Positions 35,877 to 43,981 of a stretch of DNA of 43,981 nt are shown one piece after another; position 1 is the stretch's first letter; the number at the start of each line of letters is the position of its first letter. Origin of the DNA: Reticulitermes lucifugus (lineage: Eukaryota > Arthropoda > Insecta > Blattodea > Rhinotermitidae). Location: assembly GCA_026260175.1 (NCBI GenBank), contig JAKCWW010004004.1:1-43981 (forward strand), written 5' to 3'. The translations under genes were made by a program, and so were the position numbers. Below the pieces are notes generated by a model. The model was not told the DNA's origin. It worked only from the letters and a program-made list of their open reading frames with translations, and made no database searches.

Positions 35877-37789
35877 AACGGAGATCTCATTTACGCCTAG
35901 GCGGAAGCCTGAAATCACATACGACATCCTAAATTTCATATGAATGAATTCAGCATTTTAGGACAGGACCGAAACAGGACATAGGACAACAGTTATGTCA
36001 GCGAGACTTAAACTTGCAGGGAGTAACTCAAGACTGTAACAACCATTTGTAGGGTTATCGGTCTGTCTAGTGTCTTTCAAATCGTTGTGCGCAACACGTT
36101 TTTGATAAGAGGATAGTAATATAACTTTCTATAACACGAAATGTGTTCACATACATCTCGACATTTCGTTTTTCGAAATGCCCAACACTTACATAAAATA
36201 AATAAAGTTAGAAGTTTAATTTGTCCTATTATTGTGAGATCTGACGAAGAAATGTCCAAATGTGGAGTAAGGTAAATTTCCGCTTTCTTTAAATGGAGGC
36301 CTCTTTTCCTTCGTGGTCATAAGGCGCAGTTTTAAAACTCGGCCACAGTACCTTCTTACGGTGCAGTGTTTCAGCCTACCCACACCAATAGGTATGAGTT
36401 GTACATCACAGCCCACAACTTGTGAGTGTGTGACTGCACTATCGCTTTCAGCGTCTCCGCACTCTTTTGCTTCTTATTATTCCCAACAGACCCCTCGCCA
36501 TTATCATACATCGTATATCTGACTTGTAACCTTCGTTTCGTCCTCCTGTACGTGACAACGATTCACCTGCCCTCGCCTATCGTCATTTTTGCGCAACGCC
36601 TGTCGGCTTACAAAGTCTACAGTCTACACTGACGTTTCGTTAATACCAGTTTTGATTGGTTGTGTCCTCGTCGGTGGAAACTACTGTGCTACAGCGATTA
36701 AACGGGAGAATTCAAGGTCACACAAAACTTTTCAGTTAGCGTTGACTTCGGAGGCAGTGTGATCTTGAAATTCAGAAATTCGGAACAGAAAGAAGTACGT
36801 GGTATCTTCTAAACAGCCCGTCACAGACAAAGATTATTGTACGTTAAAACACACTTTTCTCACAATTCCGTTCCAGAAAAAATAAACAAACTACCTAACT
36901 CATTCTAAAAACAGGCATACGCTGCTTACAACACGTGCAAATAAATTATATTTTCGAAAGACTAAGCCGGAGAAGCAATTCAACATCCTAAGTGGTTTTC
37001 TTTTTTGAATTTTTCATAAATGTACGGTCTTAACATTCTATTACAAGAAACCCACCTTATAAAGTGTAAGAGTTAAGGTATAGTTTTACCAATTATACCA
37101 ATCAAATGTTTAGTTTTATTTAAGACTACTTCTTTAGTATACGTACTTACATGAGCGTAATTCATAAGCCCTTCTAAAGTACGATTACTATTTAAACCCC
37201 ATCTCCAACAGCCAGACAGAAGAACTATAGAACTTAAAATCTCACTTCATTACTTTTTAGGTTAATTAACGATGACTTTAATTACAGCACCGAATAACAT
37301 AAGTATCAGTGAGTATGTAAGGAGTGGAGTTTTGGTTCATTTCAAAGTGTTATCTCAGCAGCCTTATGAAAAAGAACTATCGAAACCAGAAGGAACTTTA
37401 GTGAGAAGAGCCGGTAGCAGGACAGAGTTTCGAAACACGTACCTACGGAAAACAAATCCAGAAAGTTGCAGATATGCCAGTCTGCTGGGATAAGGTTTCA
37501 GAACTAGACAGTTTTTTGGGGGTAACATTTTGTGAATGGACAAGGGCTGCTGTGGGTGGAATCGTAACAAGCACTCGTTTGAAATAAATAAATAAAGAAA
37601 CCCCCTTTATAATGTTGGCTATGGAAGTGTACGTGGATGAATGCAAGGCAGACACGCTATATTGCATTCTGATATTCCTCACAGTTTTGGACTCTAAATT
37701 TTTGAGTAATGTATATGATCTTAGCTTTATCAGCGCTTTGGCAGTAGGTGTACAATCTGAACCTCTCTGTAGAATTTGTTCATGCACTT
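35877..37789. other. Unassigned DNA
   Basis: No gene or element was recognised. CTGACGA at about 36241 is not followed by a stem II and GAAA and is not counted as a hammerhead relative. Confidence 0.55.
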
Positions 37790-37837
37790 TTTCTTTCCTT
37801 CTTCTTCATCTTCTTCTCCTCCTCCTCCTCCTCTCCA
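37790..37837. repeat. (CTT)n/(CTC)n simple repeat
   Basis: A run of CTT triplets grades into CTC triplets. It is low complexity; the open frames through it (Leu- and Ser-rich) are artefacts. Confidence 0.9.
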
Positions 37838-38105
37838 CAGATTAGTCTGAAGCCTGTTTCCATTCCACAGTCATCTTTGACTGATATTCCTGTTTCTATA
37901 TCCCTTTCATGTGCAACAAGGTTCAAATTTTAGAACTTTATCAGCCATCATTGTGCTCTAATGGGTTAAACATTTTTCTGTATAACCACCTATATTTTCC
38001 CATTTACTCAATATATATCGAGTTCAGCCTGTACATAAATTTTTCTTTTCTAATTACAGCAACTTCGTCGAACTTCCACTACGGTAAAATATTTGGAGAT
38101 GGTAA
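37838..38105. other. Unassigned AT-rich DNA
   Basis: No feature was recognised up to the SINE-B insertion. Confidence 0.5.
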
Positions 38106-38359
38106 CATAACAAGCGGTCCGAGGATGGACGCCCGGTGCGGGCGAGATTTTCCGCACCTGTCCAGACCGACTCTGGGGCCCACCCAGCCTCCTATAAAAT
38201 GGGTACCGGTTACCTTTCCCGGGGCTAAAACGACCTGGGCGTGGTGTTGACCACCCACCCCATCTAGCGCCGAGGTTAAAAGAAGAGTAGAGCTATAACT
38301 CTACTCCCCCTCTGAGCTTTCATGGCCTGTTCTAGGGTGAACTTTTTAGCATAACAAGC
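38106..38359 (+). mobile_element. SINE-B copy 3, nearly full length, with 10-bp TSD
   Basis: The SINE proper is 38116-38349, plus strand. It lacks the outermost tRNA-like head but has the rest: GATTTTCCGCACCTGTCCAG, TCTGGGGCCCACCCAGCCTC, ATGGGTACCGG, CATCTAGCGCCGAGGTTAA, the hairpin GAGTAGAG/CTCTACTC (38285-38292 and 38299-38306) and the end GGCCTGTTCTAGGGTGAAC followed by a T run. CATAACAAGC flanks it exactly at 38106-38115 and 38350-38359. The 113-codon open frame overlapping its start is not a gene. Confidence 0.92.
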
Positions 38360-39274
38360 TGGTGGCCATTCGAAGAATTCTTTTTGCCTTTCCGGTCTAT
38401 GACAATAACTAATAAAATATTGGACAGAGAAATTTAACTTTGGCACAGAAATAAACCCTAACGCAAATAAATATTTAATATGAAAGATTCCTTCTTCATT
38501 AATAATCACAACATCGCGACAGACCGAATCTCTGAGGTCATATCCGACAAGTGTGACGTCACATATACAGACTATATGCTTAATTCTGAAGTTATTTTAA
38601 AATAAAACAACAAACGCAATACCAATACAAGTACACAGGAGATTAGAAATCTGTGAAATATATACGAAGCTTTGTGAATTCTATTCGAACCCTCTCGTTA
38701 CTTACAGTCTTAAAGAAAAATAATGAATACGTTTACATTTTTATAATATCTGCGTAAGCCTGAAATATAATTACAGTTTCAAGTGCGTCAAACTTTGGAA
38801 ACAAAAACAAGCAGTGATGCATACAAAGTTATCGCAATATCAGGTCATACAGCGAGTACTTGCCGTGCTGCATAACAACATCCACTTGTCCCCTCATACT
38901 ACCCTCACTTGGCTAATGCCCCTTTACCGATTTTCCCTCCCCTTGCAATGTTAGGCCCTACACATCGCCTGCTGATCAAATGGGAGCTTTGGGGTGCGTT
39001 CCACTGTGCAATTATAATGTGAAGCACTTGCCTCCCCTTACCCTCCCGACCACGCCGACGTGAACAAATACTTACACACGCCGCGATCAAATGGCTGTGG
39101 TTAAATATGGAAGTGGAATGCAACGTAAGGCAATCACCACGGACTTATTTAAAAAAAAAAGCGAACACTGTTGAAAAGTGTGATGACTGTTTAAATGGTA
39201 CTTAAGACGAGTTGTTTTGCAGGAACTACGCGTATTTCGGCGATAAACTGGCAAAAATACACTTTCTGACCTAA
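38360..39274. other. Unassigned DNA
   Basis: No feature was recognised. Confidence 0.55.
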
Positions 39275-39344
39275 CTTCTGAGAAGAGGTTTATTTATACC
39301 AACTACTGCACACCAATTACATATATTCATTCTATATACTCCTA

Positions 39345-39369
39345 CATGTTTCGGCTGACATTCTCAGAG
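39345..39369 (-). ncRNA. Hammerhead-like remnant, copy 7 (core deleted)
   Basis: Minus strand: CTCTGAGAATGTCAGCCGAAAC. Compared with the opposite arm (CTGATGATGGCCGAGAATG...), about eight bases covering the end of CUGAUGA and the 5' strand of stem II are missing. GAAAC and the downstream stem III region survive. It is certainly inactive. Confidence 0.5.
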
Positions 39370-39615
39370 TGCAGAGATATCACGTAGTGAATAACTCCAG
39401 GTACCACAGCCAGGGGTATCCACCCCACAAAACTGCAATTTGTCACGAGACAGATGTTTGGAAACAGACAGTTACATACATGTTTTATATCTAAATATTT
39501 TATGTAACAGCACACCGGGTTTTATTGTATTTTATAACTACGGTTGTAATGTATGTATATATTTTATCATTCAGTGACACGCTGCATGCTGCGTAAGTCT
39601 ACAGAAGATGACTCC

Positions 39616-39656
39616 CTGATGATGGCCGAGAATGTCAGCCGAAACATGTAGGAGTA
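39616..39656 (+). ncRNA. Hammerhead-ribozyme motif, copy 8 (conserved core intact)
   Basis: CTGATGA (39616-39622), one T, a three-pair stem II (GGC/GCC) closing an 11-base loop, GAAAC (39641-39645), then an 8-base loop and GTA (39654-39656). C15.2-G16.2 and A15.1-U16.1 can form the minimal stem III. All residues normally invariant in the CUGANGA and GAAA boxes are present. Stem I is weak (ACTCC with GGAAT, one mismatch). The predicted cut follows the A at 39656. Activity needs testing because stem II is short. Confidence 0.65.
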
Positions 39657-39772
39657 TATGGAATGGATATACTAGTATGTAATTGGTGTTCAGTAGTTGG
39701 TATAAATAAATTTATATACGCAAAACCACTGCACGGTATATGTATAATATTAATTTCTGAGAGGAAGGTTTA

Positions 39773-40932
39773 GCACCCTTCTTCGTCCTCGCTGAGGCAT
39801 GGTTTCGATATTTTTCCTTTTACATACTATCCTGACATACTTAATGTCTCGGTCCTGTTAAGCAATAGTTTCATCGTACCCAAAACAATGGTTAACGAAT
39901 GACTCCTCTAACATTTATTCCAGTTCATTATCGGCCATCATCATATCAGTCGACGATTGTAAACAACAGATTTGATAAAAAGTTTCATTTAATACCAAAA
40001 ATCAAGGGCAAATATTTTACCACGCATGCACTAGTTAGATACACATTAGTGACTACAAAGAATATGCGGAGAATACGTAACATTTTGTTTCCATAGAGAA
40101 ATAAATAAAGCGATTCTTAGTAACAGTCTTTCGAGCAGTAATCACTTCCATAACACGTTATTCATCATATCTGATTATATTGTTACAAATGGAAAACAAA
40201 TCTCTTATAAAAGTCCAAGAAAATTTCCTTATTCGTTTTCATCGTGAACGCTATATATTCTTTGCAGTAATTCAGCTGCTGTGTGGCATGCAATTACGTA
40301 AAGCTCAAGTGACAGTAACAAATCGACTTTACATTCACAAACAAGTTAAGAGCAAACTGAAGTAAGGGAATGATAGCATTTAATTAGCGATCTTCTGGTT
40401 TTACATCTGAAGAATACTACACAGAGAATTCTATATCTATGTGGATATGAAACGACATAACTCGCTGTAAAGAAAAGCACAGATTACTGAAGTTTGGCAA
40501 AGAATTTACGAAGAGAATGTTCGGGTTCAAAAAAGAGGAAATCATGAGAGTAAACTGCATGACGAAGAACTTCATAATTGTTGCTCTTCATAATATATTA
40601 TTGGCAAATAAATCAAGAAGATGCATGTGGTCGAAGCAAGTAGCACGTATAACGAGGACGCAAATTTCATAACATATTTTGGTCAGAAAACTTGAAGGGA
40701 AGAAATAACACTTATACAAGGACAAGATAGCACTAGCATTAATCTGAACCTACATAAAATTGGCTGGGACGTTGTGTACGGGATTAATCTGGCGCAGACG
40801 CGGGTGAGTTGCTGTGAAAGGTCTATCGCAATCACACTCTTTCAGCAAAAGACTGATTTTATTGACCAGCACAGAAAATATTGCCTTGCAATTACAAGAC
40901 CTCTGGGCTATCATACCACGTCGACTGGCAGT
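39773..40932. other. Unassigned AT-rich DNA
   Basis: No feature was recognised. Confidence 0.55.
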
Positions 40933-40983
40933 TACCGACGTTTCAGAGGACTGTAGTGCTTTCATCTTCAGTGTCTTGCAGTC
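40923..40983 (-). ncRNA. Hammerhead-ribozyme motif, copy 9 (conserved core intact)
   Basis: Minus strand: CTGAAGA (40965-40971), a stem II that can form AG-C-AC/GU-C-CU with one C-C mismatch and a UACA loop, GAAAC (40940-40944), GTCG tetraloop, GTA (40933-40935). Outside, GACTG (40979-40983, minus) can pair with CAGTC (40923-40927, minus) as the distal part of stem I. Core boxes and cleavage triplet are all as expected for a type I hammerhead with minimal stem III. Confidence 0.65.
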
Positions 40984-40994
40984 CCACCCCAATT

Positions 40995-41040
40995 CTTGGA
41001 CTGTTAGCCTGCTTGACCCTGAAGATACCAAATCAGACTA
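40995..41040 (+). ncRNA. Truncated hammerhead-like half facing copy 9
   Basis: ATTCTTGGACTGTTAGCC then TTGACCCTGAAGATACC (to about 41030) matches the flank plus core start of the copy at 35801 (ATTCTTGGAATGCTTAACCC, TTGAAGATGG). The downstream GAAAC part is absent. With copy 9 it forms another divergent pair. Confidence 0.4.
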
Positions 41041-41680
41041 CTACTTCCTCAAGAATATTGTTCCCTGTAACTTTATAATGTTGACAATGATAATAATAAC
41101 AATATTATTAATAATTATAACTGTAAGCAGCCATTAGACTGTTCAGTCATCACGTCAGTAAATACACTTTCAACTGATTTATTAACAGCAATATAAGTAA
41201 TATCTTTCCCTTTCTGCTTGAGCGTACTCGTAGATACCGAAGTCAATTTAAGCTCCTGGCTCTGCGCTGGACGACCAGGTTTCAGTCACTTGCAGAGACA
41301 GGTACGCATTTCTCTCTTCTCCACCATTTCCACATTGCTCTCAGACTGTCCGTCCTACATCCTTTGTCTACCAACAACTGTGTTCCAGCTAGTAAATGAG
41401 CCCAAGTGACAGCTAAACACTTATTGCCTAGGTACGGTTATACGGTGCTTTTACACCTCCACATACATCTTCATGTCGTGATGGCCAACTAAACAACTTT
41501 CACTTTCTTCTTATGCATTTATGAGATGCAGAAACACAAGGCCAGTTTCATGTGAATACGTATTGTCGTACTTAAAATAATTGTGGATTCTCAAGTTTAA
41601 ATGATCCGTAACCGTGCATTAGGCAGTTAGATATGACAACAAAATCGACAACTGCACATAAATGTATGAAAGTGTATTAT
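41041..41680. other. Unassigned DNA
   Basis: No feature was recognised apart from AT-rich ATAATAATA words near 41088-41118. Confidence 0.5.
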
Positions 41681-41741
41681 ACACACCGTCTACCTCTTAT
41701 ATGTTTCGGCCACTCATGTGGCCATCTTCACGGAGGTGCAT
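41681..41741 (-). ncRNA. Hammerhead-like motif, copy 10 (strong stem II, C3 changed)
   Basis: Minus strand: GTGAAGA (41725-41731, the first core C is G), then TGGCCAC-ATGA-GTGGCC, a perfect six-pair stem II with a four-base loop, GAAAC (41703-41707), a nine-base loop and GTA (41691-41693). ATGCACC (41735-41741, minus) and GGTGTGT (41681-41687, minus) can pair over seven positions including G-U pairs as stem I. The fold is the most complete of the set, but loss of C3 should abolish or strongly reduce cleavage. Confidence 0.6.
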
Positions 41742-43195
41742 TACAAAGTATAGATACATCGAAAAGTTATAAAGGTTTTTGAACGAATAAACAGACATAA
41801 AATATTAAATTTTAAAAACAATACATGCCTTACAATACATATGCAAGATTAAAATACAGATAAAAACATCTGTGATTGATTCTGATGGGTAACGAGTGTT
41901 ATGTGTGTAATTAAAAAGCAGGGATGTGTTGAGATTACCGGTAAGGTAGACCACTCTGTGTACATATTTATTCATACCCGCAAACAGAAAAGGAGCTTCA
42001 AATTTCGTGCGACTTGCAAATAATTTCGATGTCCTATTAATAATATCTGGATATTTGGTATTTTATTTAAAATGCATGCAGCACTCGCACATTTTTTAAA
42101 AGTAATAGCAATTATGTTATTTATGTAATTTATTACGTTTCTCTAGAGGCAAAATCAAACAAAACCAGTGGTTCCTATTATTGTTCCAAAATAGTAAATT
42201 ATTTATATAACTGTTTAAAAAACAAATTATCACACAGACACCAGTGCACTGGACCTTACTGAGGCCTTAACATCGGGAGCACGCTTTAAGGTAAACGGCG
42301 GCTTTAACCATAATGAAGGAGACTATGAACGTTGCTACGCTTCTGTGTCTCAGTCCACATGCGGGCGATAAGCTTACGTGAGTTCTGTTGTGCTTTTATT
42401 AAACTTCATATTCAGTTCAGTTCGTAGGAAATAGTGAGTATGGGGGAGGGCGGTTGAAACTAGCTCAGGATTGCGTCCGATTGGAGATTTTTTGTTAGCT
42501 GTTTAAACTTTGGAATCATGAAACCAGCAGCCAAAGCGTACGTTGAATTTGAGTTCTAATGTACCTTTAGGCTTGCTTAAGTTTCAGTGACTCATAAAAT
42601 AGGTTTCAAAACATGTGGAACTTCCCTTAAGGTAGTCCTTTTATAAACTGTAAAATAAAAACATAACAAGCTCTTCAAATCTGAGTTCCATTCTCTATTT
42701 CATGGGCATAATGAATCAATTTCTGTAATTACGCACGTCAGTATAGGTAAACGAAAAGAGTCTATGGGGAACGTAAGCCAGACATTTTTTCATACTAAAC
42801 TATTAAGAATATAAAAGCGACTCTAAAATTTCAGGTTGTAGTCCTAAGTGACAATTGTGGAGTCTGTATTCCTGAAGAGTACGAAAGGAAATAAATCGTC
42901 ATTTGTAAAATTATTAGTTTATAGATATTAAAGCCCTCACGATATACAAAGTATTCTGCGACGATTTGAGCGAACTTCGGTAGTGTAAAGTAGACGTTGT
43001 TTGCAGCAAGGCTTGTCATTAGGACCATAGGTCTAGTCTACACAATGTTCAACTTAGGCAAGCTATAACGCGGATGGAGATGCATGCTAGTGTAGCGAGA
43101 TGTGACAGCCCTCAAACCGATTTTGAATCCAATTATAAATCGAGGTATGCGTGGTTGCGTGGTGTTATGCGGCAGTGTTATTCGAAATGCCCCAA
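41742..43195. other. Unassigned AT-rich DNA
   Basis: No gene was recognised. The part just left of 43196 (about 43074-43195) may be the non-coding leader of the transposase remnant. Confidence 0.5.
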
Positions 43196-43425
43196 TAATT
43201 ACAAATGCGGAATATGCCGACATGCATTTTGTATAAGGTTTGTGCGATACAAATAAAATGGCTGCCGCACCAGAGTGGCAGACACGAAATCCAAAACATA
43301 CAATCCCTTCGATACGCACGTCATAATGCACACAGAATTTTGATGCAGACTGGCTACTTCCCACAAGCGATCGCAGAATGTGGACAACCACGACTTGGAG
43401 AATACGATGCAGTGTAGCGACACTC
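43196..43425 (+). pseudogene. DUF4817-type transposase N-terminus (decayed)
   Basis: In one plus-strand frame 43204 onward reads NAEYADMHFV, a stop, GLCDTNKMAAA and RNPKHTIPSIRT. In another frame HNAHRILMQTGYFPQAIAE, CGQPRLGEYDAV follows. This matches, as remembered, the N-terminal block of a transposon protein common in insects (YT-EYADM-F-YG-C-GNA-AA--Y--RFPNR--P---F---H--L--TGSF), the DUF4817 or helix-turn-helix region. Stops and a frameshift show decay and no catalytic part is seen to the right. The 144-codon minus-strand frame over the same DNA (43038-43472) is its antisense shadow. Confidence 0.5.
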
Positions 43426-43981
43426 AAGCAGGTATTTCTCCAAATGCTTCGGTTTTCCCTGTTAGTCGTCATTTCATCAACGCTTCATAGGCAAATTTCT
43501 TTCACCTATCACCGACGCTACATAAGCTATATAATTAAGAATGCAGTTAAATAAAACACTTCTTTTTCAAATATAAGTGCAAGCCGAATTTCCACGAGGA
43601 CTGACATTGCGCCAATACAGGAAGAGAAGATTGTACAAGAAGATAGTTTTTAACTTTAGCAACTCCAAGGAGTACGAAACCATACCATGAAATATGCCAT
43701 ACCTCTACACTTACGTGACTGGCTGCAACTCCGGTTACAATGTACCTTAAATTCTGTTCACGGATAAGATTAAAATGTACACGTGATGTATTAACAGCAT
43801 AAAGAGTTCTCATTTTCTGGCGCAGCTAAATCCACGTGAAGTTGTATACAGTAATTTTATAACAGAGAATTCTGGTACAAGAAAGTGTAGAATATTACAG
43901 AATGAACTACTTGGAACACTTAAATTAAGTTATAGACCAACTGATGCACTTTTTAAAGCACTTTTTAAGTAGCTTTATTAA
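43426..43981. other. Unassigned AT-rich DNA to window end
   Basis: No feature was recognised. The window ends without a visible boundary. Confidence 0.5.

Larger units (their letters stand above)
39275..39772. mobile_element. Foldback element with inverted hammerhead-like arms and flanking direct repeats
   Basis: The arms at 39289-about 39365 and about 39627-39710 are inverted copies of about 80 bases, sharing TTTATTTATACCAACTACTG, ACACCAATTACATA, ATATACTCCTACATGTTTCG and GCTGACATTCTC. They are separated by about 260 unrelated bases. Outside the arms an imperfect direct repeat of about 22 bases (39271-39292 and 39750-39772, both containing TTCTGAGA and GGTTTA) may be an old target-site duplication. 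The right arm holds the best-preserved hammerhead core of the window; the left arm has lost it by a small deletion. Confidence 0.75.

Noticed and set aside
36240..36265. CTGACGA as a hammerhead core
   Set aside because: No stem II and no GAAA within the expected distance.
43038..43472. 144-codon minus-strand open frame as a gene
   Set aside because: It has no recognisable domain and lies antisense to a transposase-like remnant on the plus strand.
1..43981. CRISPR array, rRNA genes or bacterial operons
   Set aside because: No regularly spaced repeats with unique spacers, no rRNA-like conserved stretches and no clustered long frames were seen.

Overview
This window looks like repeat-rich, intergenic (or deeply intronic) DNA from a large insect genome, with no intact gene. 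It is AT-rich, no open frame exceeds 144 codons, and no host exon or bacterial-type operon could be recognised. It carries decayed transposable elements of typically metazoan kinds: Jockey-like and other non-LTR retrotransposons, a Penelope-like GIY-YIG endonuclease, mariner-like and DUF4817-type transposase remnants, a pogo/Tigger-like MITE and several SINE families. The SINE and LINE types resemble, from memory, dispersed repeats of polyneopteran insects such as cockroaches and termites. That placement is an inference and is not proved by the sequence.

Layout. 1-61 is an ACAT microsatellite. 62-10171 is mostly featureless, with a hammerhead-like motif (3.2 kb), an RTE-like 3' tail (6.5 kb) and a mariner transposase fragment (7.1-7.5 kb). 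A 166-bp pogo-like MITE with TA duplications lies at 10172-10337. Two copies of a tRNA-Leu-derived SINE lie at 11.1 and 14.2 kb, the second with a 9-bp target-site duplication. Hammerhead-like motifs follow at 16.9 kb and, as a divergent pair, at 19.9 kb. A Jockey-type reverse transcriptase pseudogene at 23.2-24.4 kb is interrupted by SINE-B (15-bp duplication) and by an AT microsatellite. A truncated SINE-B follows at 24.9 kb. At 28.2-28.6 kb a second SINE family (SINE-C) sits inside a SINE-B copy with a 13-bp duplication. A LINE 3' end at 31.3-31.6 kb contains a 137-base assembly gap. Then come a GIY-YIG fragment (32.0-32.4 kb), a pyrimidine-rich satellite-like tract (33.1-33.7 kb), a frameshifted LINE reverse transcriptase on the minus strand (34.0-34.9 kb), more hammerhead-like inverted pairs (35.7, 39.3-39.7 and 40.9-41.0 kb), an almost full SINE-B at 38.1 kb, a single hammerhead-like motif at 41.7 kb and a transposase N-terminal remnant at 43.2 kb.

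The most interesting signal is a dispersed family of at least ten hammerhead-ribozyme-like motifs. Each has a CUGANGA-type box, a stem II, GAAA(C), a tiny stem III with a loop of usually 4 nt, and a GUA or GCA cleavage triplet. Several occur as head-to-head inverted pairs, three of them around a related TCCAAGAA/TTCTTGGA centre. Hammerhead motifs are known from Penelope-like retroelements, and a Penelope-type GIY-YIG fragment is present in the same window, so the simplest reading is that these are terminal-repeat remnants of such elements. Most copies carry damage to at least one core position; the copies at 39616-39656 and 40933-40971 keep all the conserved core residues checked.
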